64,000 bases of DNA from Chryseobacterium glaciei (GCF_001648155.1 NZ_CP015199.1:2118501-2182500); one strand, 5' to 3'; positions 1-9,094 are shown, counted from the stretch's first letter. Notes: generated by a model not told the origin, from the letters alone. A program made the numbers and translations.

Positions 1-73
1 GTTAGTGAGAAAAGAGGATATTGAAAATTTGTGTGAAAAATTTTATAACGAATTAGAATGGAAAATATTGTAA
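1..73 (+). CDS. ADP-ribosylglycohydrolase paralog, C-terminal end only (cut by window edge)
   Basis: An open frame entering from the left edge (first whole codon at 2-4) encodes LVRKEDIENLCEKFYNELEW and ends at TAA 71-73. The same LVRKEDIENLC stretch closes the complete ADP-ribosylglycohydrolase that follows, so this is the tail of a tandem paralog. Its stop lies 16 bases inside the next gene, which suggests translational coupling. Only about 23 residues are visible, so the family call rests entirely on this match. Confidence 0.7.
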   Translation, partial: LVRKEDIENLCEKFYNELEWKIL

Positions 74-1023
74 AAGCCGGAATTTTCGGAGTTTGTATTG
101 GTGATGCGTTGGGTGTTCCGGTGGAATTCAGAAGTAGAGAGCAGTTGAAACGTTCACCCGTTACAAAAATGAGAGCTTTGGGAACTCATCGTCAACCTGC
201 AGGAACATGGAGTGACGATAGTTCTTTAGCTTTATGTCTTGCTGAAAGCCTTTGTCAGGGCTATGATTTAGAAGATACAGCTTTGAAATTTTTACAATGG
301 TACAATGCCGAAATCTGGACTCCACACGGAAGAGTTTTCGATATTGGAATTGCTACTTCACAAGCGATTCACAGAATTAGCAAAGGAACTTCTCCAACAT
401 TATGCGGCGGAACCTCGGAGTTTGATAATGGCAATGGTTCTTTGATGAGAGTTTTGCCACTATTATTTTATATTAAAGATTTTCCAATTGAAAAGCGCTT
501 TGAAATAACGAAAGATGTTTCTAGTATTACACATGGACATATTCGGTCTGCTTTGGCTTGTTTTATTTATTTGGAATTGGCTTTAGAAATTCTGACAGGA
601 AAAGATAAATGGGACGCATATAAAACAATGCAGGAAAAAGTGCGAAACTTTTTGGATCAGAATCCGATTTGTTCTCAAAATGAAATGGATAAATTCCACC
701 GAATTTTAGAATTAAAAGTAGGTGAATATGACTTGGCTCCGTTACATACTTTGCAAGAGGAAGAAATAAGTTCTTCAGGCTACGTTCTTCACAGTTTAGA
801 AGCCTCTTTATGGTGCTTTCTAAACTCAGAAAGCTATTCTGAAGCAGTATTAAAAGCTGTCAACTTAGGAGAAGATACAGACACAACAGGAGCCATCACA
901 GGCGGAATAGCAGGAATTTATTATGGTTTTGAAAATATTCCTGAGGAGTGGGTTGCTGAGTTGGTGAGGAAGGAGGATATTGAGAATTTATGTATTAAAT
1001 TAGAAAATAAATTAAAAAAATAA
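58..1023 (+). CDS. ADP-ribosylglycohydrolase family protein (DraG/ARH type)
   Basis: This 321-residue protein has the length and motifs of the DraG/ARH family, which removes ADP-ribose from proteins, nucleic acids or small molecules using a two-metal centre. Visible landmarks are GDALG near residue 16, TWSDDSSL near 50 (metal-binding acidic residues), NGNGSLMRVLP near 123 and GEDTDTTGAITGGIAG near 271 (second acidic cluster). There is no signal peptide, so it should act in the cytoplasm. It overlaps the tail of a paralog upstream and is followed after 10 bases by kptA and then a phosphatase, in an operon-like layout. The substrate is not evident. The neighbours suggest ADP-ribosylated RNA ends or KptA by-products, which is inference. 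Confidence 0.88.
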   Translation: MENIVKAGIFGVCIGDALGVPVEFRSREQLKRSPVTKMRALGTHRQPAGTWSDDSSLALCLAESLCQGYDLEDTALKFLQWYNAEIWTPHGRVFDIGIATSQAIHRISKGTSPTLCGGTSEFDNGNGSLMRVLPLLFYIKDFPIEKRFEITKDVSSITHGHIRSALACFIYLELALEILTGKDKWDAYKTMQEKVRNFLDQNPICSQNEMDKFHRILELKVGEYDLAPLHTLQEEEISSSGYVLHSLEASLWCFLNSESYSEAVLKAVNLGEDTDTTGAITGGIAGIYYGFENIPEEWVAELVRKEDIENLCIKLENKLKK

Positions 1024-1033
1024 AACACAAACC

Positions 1034-1579
1034 ATGAACGAACAACAAAAGAAAAAAACAAGCAAATTCCTGAGCTACGTTCTCAGGCATCATCCCGAAC
1101 TCATCGATTTGAATTTGGATGAAAACGGATGGGCAAATGTTGACGAATTAATCACAAAATCAAAAAAAGATTCTTATGAAGGCTTTACCTTTGAAGAATT
1201 AGATGAAATCGTACAGACAAACGCAAAAAAACGTTTTGCTTTTAATGAAGATAAAACAAGAATCAGAGCCAGTCAGGGGCATTCAATTGATATTAATTTG
1301 GCTTTAATTCCTCAGCAACCGCCAGAATTTTTGTATCACGGAACGGCTCAAAACAATATTGAATCCATTCTAGAAAAAGGAATTGAAAAGAGAAGTCGCC
1401 AACATGTTCATTTAAGTCAAGACAAAGAAACCGCCACCAACGTCGGAATGCGTCACGGAAAACCGATTATTCTAACGATCAGAACACAAAAAATGTTCGA
1501 AGATGGAATCGAATTTTATCTTTCAGAAAATAAGGTTTGGCTGACGGATCATGTAGATGCAAAATACATTTCAAATTAA
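1034..1579 (+). CDS. kptA: RNA 2'-phosphotransferase (Tpt1/KptA family)
   Basis: KptA/Tpt1 enzymes transfer an internal RNA 2'-phosphate to NAD+, giving ADP-ribose 1'',2''-cyclic phosphate and nicotinamide. The 181-residue length is normal for the family. Seen here are the N-terminal SKFLSYVLRHHPELI segment with its conserved Arg-His, the winged-helix GWANVDELI region, and the ART-fold part with YHGT (near residue 99), the R-x-HVHLS segment and the C-terminal FYLSENKVWLTDHV strand. It lies between an ADP-ribosylglycohydrolase and a phosphatase whose ATG directly follows its stop. Bacterial KptA usually has no known tRNA-splicing substrate, so its role here (RNA repair, or removing ADP-ribose from nucleic-acid ends) is unsettled. 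Confidence 0.93.
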   Translation: MNEQQKKKTSKFLSYVLRHHPELIDLNLDENGWANVDELITKSKKDSYEGFTFEELDEIVQTNAKKRFAFNEDKTRIRASQGHSIDINLALIPQQPPEFLYHGTAQNNIESILEKGIEKRSRQHVHLSQDKETATNVGMRHGKPIILTIRTQKMFEDGIEFYLSENKVWLTDHVDAKYISN

Positions 1580-2311
1580 ATGAAAAGAACATTAGTAGTC
1601 GGCGATATTCACGGAGGGTTCAAAGCTTTACAACAGGTTTTTGAAAGAGCCAATGTTACCGAAAATGATAAATTAATTTTCCTCGGAGATTATGTCGATG
1701 GTTGGAGCGAATCTTCCAAAATCATCCAATTTTTAATAGAACTTTCCGAAAAACAGGAATGTATTTTCATCAAAGGAAATCATGATGCATGGACTGAAGA
1801 CTGGATTTCTTTAGGTGATGCGCCAAATGTTTGGCTATCGAACGGAGGAAAAAGCACCGTTGAAAGTTATGCTGATTATTCTTTAGAAGATTTGAATCTG
1901 CATCTGGAATTTTTTCAAAGGATGAAAAATTATTACGTTGACGAAGAAAACCGCTTGTTTATTCATGCCGGTTATTCTTCCATGCATGGCCCTGAAAAGG
2001 AAGTCTATTCAAGCAACTACCGTTGGGACAGAACTTTGTGGGAAACCGCCGTTGCAATGGATAAAAAGCTGTCTAAAAACTCCAATCTATATCCCAAAAG
2101 ATTTCTTTTATACAACGAGATTTTCATTGGTCATACGCCGACGTTATACTTAGGAATCAAGCATCCCGTAAACAAAGCCAATATTTGGAATCTTGATACA
2201 GGAGCTGCTTTCACTGGAAATTTATCCATCATGGATGTTGATACCAAAGAATTCTGGCAAAGCGATCCGCTTCCATCTTTATACCCGAATGAAAAAGGAA
2301 GGAATAATTAA
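1580..2311 (+). CDS. PPP-family metallophosphoesterase
   Basis: A 243-residue calcineurin-like phosphatase carrying the PPP signature in order: GDIHGG near residue 8, FLGDYVDGW near 35, KGNHDAW near 62, then FIHAGYSS near 129 and IGHTPT near 182, whose histidines complete the two-metal site. These enzymes hydrolyse phosphomonoesters of proteins or nucleotides. It has no signal peptide or membrane segment. The ATG abuts the kptA stop with no gap, so co-translation is likely. Given that neighbour, cyclic or linear ADP-ribose phosphates made by KptA are an attractive substrate, but Ser/Thr phosphatase activity is equally possible. Confidence 0.9.
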   Translation: MKRTLVVGDIHGGFKALQQVFERANVTENDKLIFLGDYVDGWSESSKIIQFLIELSEKQECIFIKGNHDAWTEDWISLGDAPNVWLSNGGKSTVESYADYSLEDLNLHLEFFQRMKNYYVDEENRLFIHAGYSSMHGPEKEVYSSNYRWDRTLWETAVAMDKKLSKNSNLYPKRFLLYNEIFIGHTPTLYLGIKHPVNKANIWNLDTGAAFTGNLSIMDVDTKEFWQSDPLPSLYPNEKGRNN

Positions 2312-2312
2312 A

Positions 2313-2479
2313 GGTTGGATAAACGCAAAGGCGCAAAGATTGTTAAGTACATTTTGCTTTAAGGCGCAAGAAAATCGAAGATTTTCATCAAGTTTACGGA
2401 TATAAATTTTATCGAAGATAAAATCTTTGCGCCTTAAAACATATTGAATTGTAAAAGAATTGCGCCTTTGCGCTTAACC
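2313..2479. repeat. Imperfect palindromic intergenic repeat (CGCAAAGGCGCAA type)
   Basis: The gap downstream of the phosphatase is almost filled by one long imperfect palindrome. The left arm begins GGTTGGATAAACGCAAAGG. The complement of the right end reads GGTTAAGCGCAAAGGCGCAA. Both arms carry a second internal TTTAAGGCGCAA block, and the centre has another hairpin (ATCGAAGATTTT against AAATTTTATCGAAGAT). Related AACGCAA/CGCAAxGATT ends recur near 16750, near 16912 and around the GxxExxY gene at 51506-52147, so this looks like one member of a dispersed family. No coding potential is seen. Confidence 0.7.
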
Positions 2480-2537
2480 AAAAACGAAATTTCAAAGATT
2501 TATTTTCAGTAATTTTGAAACCTGAAATATCACTTCA

Positions 2538-4262
2538 ATGAAACTGCAATATCTCTTATTTTTACTTAGTTCATCTTTATTTTTAACACAAACCCAATTT
2601 CAGACCCCTTTTGAAAAAGGAAATGGAAATCAAACCGTTACTTATGACGAAATGAATTCCTATTATCAGAATTTAGCTAAAAATTTTAATGAAATTCAAT
2701 ATCTTAAAAAAGGAGAAGACGATAACGGAAAATCAATTTACGTTGTTGTTTATAATCCGTTTCCTGAAAAAGATTTAGATAAATTAAGAAAAGAAAAAGC
2801 AATTCTCTTCGTCAATAACGGAATTCATCCCGGCGAACCGGATGGAATTGATGCAACAATGATGTTGATGCGGGATTTGGCGACAAAGAAAATCAAAACT
2901 CCTCAAAATTTTGTGATTGCAGCCATTTCAGCGTACAATGTGAGCGGAATGTTAAACAGAGGGTCTTTTTCCAGAGCCAATCAAAATGGACCGGAAGAAT
3001 ATGGCTTCCGTGGGAATGCTCGAAATTATGATTTAAACAGAGATTTCATCAAAGCAGATTCTAAAAATGCCCGAAGTTTTCAGGAAATTTATCAATGGCT
3101 AAAACCAGATGTTTTCATTGATAATCATGTGAGCAATGGAGCGGATTATCAATATACTTTTACATATATCTCAACTTTTAAAGAACGATTGGGAAATGTG
3201 CTGGGGAATTATTTCTACGATAATTATCAAGCTAAAAATCTTGAAGATCTAAAGAAATTAGGGTATGAAAGTACACCTTATGTCAACATTCACGGCGATG
3301 TTCCGGAGGTTGGTTTTGCATCTTTTGAGGATTCTCCGAGATATTCTACAGGTTATACGACTTTGTTTAATTCTTTAGGAACTGTTCCTGAAACACATAT
3401 GTTGAAACCTTATGACAAAAGAGTGGATGCGACTTATAAATATATGCTCGTCAACCTTCAAAATTTAGATAAAGAGTATAAAAAGATAAAAGAACTTCGA
3501 ATTGAAAATTTTAAGCAATATCAAGCCGGAAAACAATACGGAATCCGTTGGAAAATTGATTCTACGAAATATTCTACGATGGATTTTAAAGGATATGAAG
3601 GAAAATACAAGCCAAGTGATATTTCGGGGAAACCGAGATTATTTTATGACAGAAATAAGCCTTTCACAAAGAAAATAAAACTGTTTACAACTGCCGTTCC
3701 GATAGGTTATATTACAATTCCAAAATATTATGTAATTCCCCAATCGCAGTACAAAGTGATTGAAGAGTTTAAAAGAAATCAGATTCAAATAAAACCGCTT
3801 CAAAAAGACAGCACAATTACTGTTGAATCTTATAAAATTAATGATTTTAAAACAGTAAAAAATCCTTACGAAGGTCATTATGCCCATTTTGAAACAATAG
3901 TTGATAAATCCAATAAAAAACTTAGTTTTTCAACAGGAGATTACATCGTTCCAACTAATCAGGATGGGGTAAAATATATTATTGAAACTCTTGAACCAGA
4001 AGCGTTGGATTCTTTCTTTAATTGGAATTTCTTTGATGGAATTTTAGCGCAAAAAGAATATTATTCAGCCTATATTTTTGAAGATACGGCAGCAGAATTA
4101 TTGAAAAAGGATAAAGATTTAAAACAAATATTTGAAGCCAAGAAAGCTTCGGATAAAAAGTTTGCTGATGATGGTGAAGCTCAGTTGGATTGGGTGTATA
4201 AAAACTCACCTTATTTCGAAGAAAAAACTTTCAGGCAATATCCGATTTACAGGATTTTATAA
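2538..4262 (+). CDS. Secreted M14-family zinc carboxypeptidase
   Basis: The 574-residue protein starts with a typical signal peptide (MKLQYLLFLLSSSLFLTQTQ), so it is exported to the periplasm or beyond. M14 zinc ligands are visible: HPGE in NNGIHPGEPDG (H and E near residues 97-100) and the distant histidine in FIDNHVSNG near 196. NYDLNRDF near 170 gives the substrate-binding arginine. The region GTVPETHMLKPYDKR near 295 probably holds the catalytic glutamate. The segment beyond about residue 330 is a Bacteroidota-type extension of unknown role. It stands alone between a palindromic repeat and a bidirectional terminator. Peptide or murein-peptide trimming is the likely activity. Confidence 0.85.
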   Translation: MKLQYLLFLLSSSLFLTQTQFQTPFEKGNGNQTVTYDEMNSYYQNLAKNFNEIQYLKKGEDDNGKSIYVVVYNPFPEKDLDKLRKEKAILFVNNGIHPGEPDGIDATMMLMRDLATKKIKTPQNFVIAAISAYNVSGMLNRGSFSRANQNGPEEYGFRGNARNYDLNRDFIKADSKNARSFQEIYQWLKPDVFIDNHVSNGADYQYTFTYISTFKERLGNVLGNYFYDNYQAKNLEDLKKLGYESTPYVNIHGDVPEVGFASFEDSPRYSTGYTTLFNSLGTVPETHMLKPYDKRVDATYKYMLVNLQNLDKEYKKIKELRIENFKQYQAGKQYGIRWKIDSTKYSTMDFKGYEGKYKPSDISGKPRLFYDRNKPFTKKIKLFTTAVPIGYITIPKYYVIPQSQYKVIEEFKRNQIQIKPLQKDSTITVESYKINDFKTVKNPYEGHYAHFETIVDKSNKKLSFSTGDYIVPTNQDGVKYIIETLEPEALDSFFNWNFFDGILAQKEYYSAYIFEDTAAELLKKDKDLKQIFEAKKASDKKFADDGEAQLDWVYKNSPYFEEKTFRQYPIYRIL

Positions 4263-4271
4263 TTACAATAA

Positions 4272-4300
4272 AAAAGACGTTTCAAATCGAAACGTCTTTT
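4272..4300. terminator. Bidirectional terminator hairpin
   Basis: A perfect 12-bp stem (AAAAGACGTTTC / GAAACGTCTTTT) with a 5-base loop and T runs on both strands. It separates the convergent M14 peptidase and cupin-like genes. Confidence 0.9.
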
Positions 4301-4305
4301 TGTTT

Positions 4306-5187
4306 TTATCTTGGTAAGCCTCTTTTTAGAGCCATTTCAGCTCGTTTGATGGCTACTTTTTCTTTCCAGTCCATATATTTCTTTTTGAAATTGGATTTCA
4401 TGATGTCGTCAAATTTACGTTGAACCGTAAGATTCCATAAAGACTGCGCTTTTACTCCCCAAGATTTGTCCCAAGCTCTCAATGAAAGCGAGAAACTGCC
4501 ATCCAGATACTTCATCCAATGCCACCAGCCTGTCGGCATAAATAAGGTGTCACCGTGTTCAAGGTAACAGTCAATACCTTCTACACCATCCAGCGCCGGA
4601 TATTTCTCAAAATCAGGATTTTCAATGTCGTAATCTTCCAGCGCATAAGTTGCGTATGGAAGTTGATACAGTCTTTCTTTCCATTTATTTTCAAATAGCA
4701 TAACGTGTTTTCTTCCATTGAAATGAGTATGGAAAATATGAGCTAAATCGATGTCAAAATGTAAAAATGTTACAGAACCCTTTCCTCCGAAAAACATTCC
4801 TGGATACTTATCTAAAAAGCCACCCATAAGCTCTTTTGGCGGAATATATTCTTCGAGTAGTTTACCTGCATGTTTTATAGGATCAAAAAAGAAAATTCTA
4901 AGATCTGTAGGCTCTCTTTGGATGAGGTCTATATAATCTGCAAATTTCATTTTGGTAGTAGGTGTATTAAGGGGAGCTGCAGGATCGGCCTTTTTAGAGT
5001 CATAAAGAGGTACTTCAACATCTCCAACCACTTCCTTTACATAATCCATCGTCCATTTTTGATAGGCTGGCCATTTTTTCGCCATGTTTTTTATGACAAC
5101 GGGCCTCCTTGGTTTTAGATATTTTTCGTAGAAATCTTCTTTAGAAATGTCATCTACAACATCTATAGGCTTTAAAATAATTCCCAT
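4306..5187 (-). CDS. Cupin-like (JmjC/FIH type) Fe(II)/2-oxoglutarate oxygenase candidate
   Basis: A 293-residue protein of the cupin_8/JmjC-like fold. The HxD pair is seen in LHFDIDLAHIFHTHFNGRK near residue 142. The distal histidine lies in FMPTGWWHWM near 222, followed by the conserved SLSLRAW strand. Together these would form the 2-His-1-carboxylate iron site of a 2-oxoglutarate-dependent hydroxylase. The N-terminal RRPVVIKNMAKKWPA motif is also typical of the family. The C-terminal 40 residues are basic and probably helical. There is no signal peptide. The target (protein, tRNA or small molecule) cannot be read from the neighbours. Confidence 0.85.
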   Translation of the reverse strand: MGIILKPIDVVDDISKEDFYEKYLKPRRPVVIKNMAKKWPAYQKWTMDYVKEVVGDVEVPLYDSKKADPAAPLNTPTTKMKFADYIDLIQREPTDLRIFFFDPIKHAGKLLEEYIPPKELMGGFLDKYPGMFFGGKGSVTFLHFDIDLAHIFHTHFNGRKHVMLFENKWKERLYQLPYATYALEDYDIENPDFEKYPALDGVEGIDCYLEHGDTLFMPTGWWHWMKYLDGSFSLSLRAWDKSWGVKAQSLWNLTVQRKFDDIMKSNFKKKYMDWKEKVAIKRAEMALKRGLPR

Positions 5188-5643
5188 TTCTATAAATTTT
5201 ATGTTACAAAATTATTAAATTAAACCGTATCAAGCTGAGTTTAAGTTTTTTTTAATCTATGATTCAAATCATTTTTTTAAATACTTAGAATAAATAAAAA
5301 AAAGAATGTTCAAAAAAGCTGTATTCATGGGTATATAAAAAGAAATACCCTGTAAAAAGAATTACAGGGCAAAAACACAAATTGATTGAATAAAAATTCA
5401 TTCAGGACGAATGTATAACATTTATTTTATATGCAAAATGTGGTGAAAGTTAATATTAGTCACTATTCTGTAGAGTTATACTTTAATTATTATCATAAAA
5501 AATTATTATTAATTTAAATGTAAATGCCATAAAAGAATATTGTTGAAAGTTTTTTTATTTTAAAAATTTTCAAAAAAAATATCACTATGTTTGTAGTTAT
5601 AATTTGATTTTAACTTTTCTCATAAAAATACATCTTTATAGAA
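5188..5643. other. AT-rich intergenic stretch between divergent genes
   Basis: No open frame of note. It holds a short hairpin CCCTGT/ACAGGG at about 5349-5370. A TAnnTTTG-type box lies on the minus strand (CAAAATTA 5207-5214, with CAA at 5231-5233 as the −33 partner) and could drive the cupin gene. A plus-strand TATGTTTG at 5586-5593 has no good −33 element. The rest is uninformative A/T runs. Confidence 0.45.
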
Positions 5644-5678
5644 GTGTAACAAAAAACGGTAACCATTAACTAATTAAT
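5644..5678 (+). promoter_or_regulatory. Conserved promoter/leader block, copy 1 (upstream of the barrel gene)
   Basis: GTGTAACAAAAA and, 16 bases after its GTGTAAC, TAACTAATTAAT. The same two blocks, with the same internal spacing and the same 48-base distance to the ATG, precede the GLPGLI gene at 9143. The layout resembles an ECF-type −35 (TGTAAC) and −10 region with a very short leader, but the sigma factor is inferred. Confidence 0.6.
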
Positions 5679-5691
5679 CAAATAATAAATT

Positions 5692-8394
5692 ATGAAAAAG
5701 AATGTTTCCTTATTTCTGATGCTTTTTTTCTCGGTGCTTACGTTTGCCCAGAAAACAGTTTCGGGGAAAATAATGGATGAAGACGGCATTGCAATCCCGA
5801 GCGCAAGTGTAACAGTTGAAGAGCCAGGAAAAGATGCCATTTTAGCTTATGGAATTACAAACTCTAAAGGAGAATATAAGGTAACGTTCACTTCTGCTGA
5901 GGCTAATGTAGATCTTAAAGTGAAAGCTTTTAATCAAAAACCATTAACAAAACAGATTACAAACAGTGACCAGACTTTAACCTTTAAAATGCAGTCTGAA
6001 GCCACAGAAATAAAGGAAGTACAGCTTAAAACCAAAATGATCACATCAAGAGGTGATACCATCGCTTATGATCTTAAAGCATTCGACAGTAAAAGTGACA
6101 GAACTTTGGCCGATGTAATGAGAAAAATCCCGGGAATTGAAGTGAATACAGACGGAACGATTCTCTATCAGGGAAATGCGATCAATAAATTCTACGTCAA
6201 CGGAAAAGATTTAATGGAAGGTGGTTACGGAACGATCAACAACTCGCTTCCAAAAGATGCCGTACAGAAAGTTGAAGTTCTTGAAAATCACCAACCTGTA
6301 AAAATTCTTCAGGACAAAGTGCCTTCCGATGCAGCAGCTATCAATATTAAACTAAAAAATTCGGTTACCATGACCGGCAGAGGGGAAGTAGGAACAGGAT
6401 TTGGAGATCCCTGGCTTTGGAATGTGAAATTAACCCCGATGTTTTTCGGACAAAAAAGCCAATGGGTAGTTAATTACAAGACCAATAACATGGGCGAGCA
6501 GGTGGAAAATGAAGGAAATATTTTGGCTTTCGGAAGCAGATTTGAAGGAAAAAGAATCAACGCATCCCAAAATGATTGGTTGAATGTTGAAAATGCAGAC
6601 ACTCCTGATCTTCCTGTAAAAAGATATTTGATGAATAATGTTCATTATTTATCTGCCAATTATCTTACGAATATTGATAAGAAAAAAGAATGGGAGCTTA
6701 AAGCCAATGCAAATTATACAAATAATGCGGTAGAAAGAGAAGCTTATAGCCAGAGAGATTATTTTGGAGGAAGCTCTAATATTACAAATATTTTTAATAA
6801 TTTTTATACAGATAAAGCAAAAGGAGAATTGATATTTACAAAGAATGCCAAAAAAGGATTCTTTAAAAATACTACAAGTTTCTCTCAATATTGGAATGCA
6901 GACAGAGGAATTGTAGACAGGACAGATGCTAAAACGGGTAAACTCACGCATGCAGATGAAGGAATTGAATCTCCGACAACTTCATTCCAGAACTCATTAA
7001 GTACAATCGTTCCTTGGAAGGAGAAAATGGTAAATCTTTTATCTTACGTAAGCTATCAGACAGATAAGCAAACGTTGGAAGTTTCTCCATCATCTTATTT
7101 GGATATTCCTGGATTTAATCCTGTGGCCAATACGGATTTTGCCAGACAAAGTTTAAGACTTAAAACTTTTGAAGCCAATCATTCTGCCAATATTGGGTTT
7201 TCTGTAAAAGGATGGACGTTTACTCCGGAGGTTGGATTTAATTTTAAAAGTACAGATATGGTTTCAGATTTGTCAAATATTAAAGCAATTCCATCTACCG
7301 ATCCTAATATTTCAGATCCTAAGCCTGAAGCATATTATAATGATTTAAAATATACTACAGCTACACCTTACGGAAGCGTAGGAGTAAATTATAAGAATGA
7401 TTCTTGGATGTTATATGCCAACTTTCCGGTAAATTCTAATAATATTAAAGCTGAAGACCCGTTAAGAAAAGTTTCAAAGGAAGTAAACAAAGTGACTTTT
7501 GAGCCAAGTATTTTTGCTCAGTATACTTTTGCATCTTTTTGGAAAGCTTCGGTAAATGCTAATATTAACAACAATTTTGGAGAAATAAACACTGCTTATT
7601 CAGGGTTTCTAATGACGTCACCAAGTGGGATCAATACTATGGATAAAGACAATCCAATTCCTGAGAATAACAATAAATCTGCAGGAACAAGAATAGAATA
7701 TAGAAATCCATTGAATAACTTATTCTTCAACGTTAATTACAGATATTCTGATGCAAAGAGAAACTTAATTTCAAATCCGGAAATCAATGGTGGTGGTTAT
7801 ACCATCATGAAATACAAAGTGCAGGACAATCATGTATTAAATAATGGATATAGTGTAGAAGTAGGAAAATATTTTCCAAAGTTCAAAACAAATGCTTCTC
7901 TTAGCTATAGCAATAACACTGCGGAATCTGATGCATTCCTAAATGATAAATCTTATACCAATAAAAATAATGGTCAGTCATTTGGTATTAAGTTTAATAA
8001 CACGTATTTCAGCTGGATGAGTATTGATTATAATGCAAGTCTTTCTAAAACGAAACAAACCAGTGTTGGAGAATTAAACTCTAGTGCTACAAGAACAGGA
8101 TTTACGCATAATCTTGGACTTTTCTTCTATCCGATCGAAAACCATACTGTTGGATTCAATTGGGATCAGGTAAATACAAATGCAGCCGATCAAAAATATC
8201 ATAACGGATTCTATGATGTTTCATACCAATTTACTTGGGCTAAAAAGAAAATTGATTTTGAGCTTAAATGGATGAATATCGCCAACAAAAAAGTATTCGA
8301 AACATATGATATTAATACCACGAATATTACTTACACAAGATATCAGCTTCGCCCAAGCCAATTCATGTTCACAGTAAAATTCAACTTTAAATAA
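5692..8394 (+). CDS. Outer-membrane beta-barrel protein with carboxypeptidase-regulatory N-domain
   Basis: A 900-residue protein with a signal peptide ending ...LTFAQ, then a carboxypeptidase-regulatory-like beta domain (residues about 21-105, SGKIMDEDG...). A plug-like segment follows (about 110-225, LADVMRKIPGIEV and FYVNGKDLMEGG). The rest is a long beta barrel ending in an aromatic-rich strand with terminal FNFK. This matches the outer membrane protein beta-barrel family often annotated as TonB-dependent-receptor-like. In Bacteroidota such proteins are frequently paired with GLPGLI proteins. One lies about 750 bases downstream and shares the same upstream promoter block. The cargo is unknown. 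Confidence 0.85.
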   Translation: MKKNVSLFLMLFFSVLTFAQKTVSGKIMDEDGIAIPSASVTVEEPGKDAILAYGITNSKGEYKVTFTSAEANVDLKVKAFNQKPLTKQITNSDQTLTFKMQSEATEIKEVQLKTKMITSRGDTIAYDLKAFDSKSDRTLADVMRKIPGIEVNTDGTILYQGNAINKFYVNGKDLMEGGYGTINNSLPKDAVQKVEVLENHQPVKILQDKVPSDAAAINIKLKNSVTMTGRGEVGTGFGDPWLWNVKLTPMFFGQKSQWVVNYKTNNMGEQVENEGNILAFGSRFEGKRINASQNDWLNVENADTPDLPVKRYLMNNVHYLSANYLTNIDKKKEWELKANANYTNNAVEREAYSQRDYFGGSSNITNIFNNFYTDKAKGELIFTKNAKKGFFKNTTSFSQYWNADRGIVDRTDAKTGKLTHADEGIESPTTSFQNSLSTIVPWKEKMVNLLSYVSYQTDKQTLEVSPSSYLDIPGFNPVANTDFARQSLRLKTFEANHSANIGFSVKGWTFTPEVGFNFKSTDMVSDLSNIKAIPSTDPNISDPKPEAYYNDLKYTTATPYGSVGVNYKNDSWMLYANFPVNSNNIKAEDPLRKVSKEVNKVTFEPSIFAQYTFASFWKASVNANINNNFGEINTAYSGFLMTSPSGINTMDKDNPIPENNNKSAGTRIEYRNPLNNLFFNVNYRYSDAKRNLISNPEINGGGYTIMKYKVQDNHVLNNGYSVEVGKYFPKFKTNASLSYSNNTAESDAFLNDKSYTNKNNGQSFGIKFNNTYFSWMSIDYNASLSKTKQTSVGELNSSATRTGFTHNLGLFFYPIENHTVGFNWDQVNTNAADQKYHNGFYDVSYQFTWAKKKIDFELKWMNIANKKVFETYDINTTNITYTRYQLRPSQFMFTVKFNFK

Positions 8395-8399
8395 AATAT

Positions 8400-8430
8400 A
8401 AAAAACCAATCTCACTGAGGTTGGTTTTTT
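8400..8430. terminator. Bidirectional terminator hairpin
   Basis: AAAAAACCAA pairs with TTGGTTTTTT around an inner CTC/GAG stem. It lies between the convergent barrel gene and the DinB-family gene, with T runs on both sides. Confidence 0.85.
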
Positions 8431-8465
8431 TATTTATAAGAAAAGTTAGTGTAAATCTGGAAGCT

Positions 8466-8963
8466 TTAAAAATTCGGATTATCAGCAGAAGGCCCATAAC
8501 TTCCCGGAAGCGGAATATCATTTAATCTGTAATAAACACCCAGTTGAGCCCGGTGATGCGTAATTTGATTTAATCCATGTCGAATAGCGGCGTATTTACT
8601 CCAGCTAGCTAATTCATGACCATCATTTTTTATGGTCCAGCTCGGATTTAGATCATCTTCTTTTGCATTTTCTAGCGCTTGTTTTCCTGCCTGAAAATTG
8701 TCATCTAATTTTTTCAAAAGTTCTTCTTTTGTAGAAAGTTTTGCGGGTTGATAAGCTCCTTTTGCAAAATCTAGCTCAGAAGTTGCCAAGATGGTGTTTG
8801 GCCATTCGAAGACTTCCACCAAATGAGTTGCCAAAGGCATCATTTTCATGCTTTTTTCGTGAGGAGCATAGTCATTTTTTTCTTCAGGAAAGAGATCAAT
8901 AAACTTTTTTGTCGTTTGATACTCAGTTTCTAATTCAGATTTTAATTGTGTTAATGTGTCCAT
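8466..8963 (-). CDS. DinB-family (DinB_2 type) protein
   Basis: A 165-residue cytoplasmic protein with the four-helix DinB/YfiT layout. The expected metal-binding histidines are seen in LATHLVEVFEW near residue 46 and in the C-terminal THHRAQLGVYYRLND near 136. Members bind a divalent metal and some act as thiol-dependent transferases, but most are uncharacterised. It is a lone minus-strand gene inserted between the outer-membrane barrel gene and the GLPGLI gene. No operon partners are visible. Confidence 0.85.
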   Translation of the reverse strand: MDTLTQLKSELETEYQTTKKFIDLFPEEKNDYAPHEKSMKMMPLATHLVEVFEWPNTILATSELDFAKGAYQPAKLSTKEELLKKLDDNFQAGKQALENAKEDDLNPSWTIKNDGHELASWSKYAAIRHGLNQITHHRAQLGVYYRLNDIPLPGSYGPSADNPNF

Positions 8964-9094
8964 ATAGTTTTGTTTTTTAGGTAATTTAAAGGTAAGATTT
9001 TTAGTGATTTTAATGTTGTAATGAAATCATAAATTTTATAATCTATTTTAAATCAGCTCTATAAACGAGTTGATGAAATAAATTCAAATAAAAT

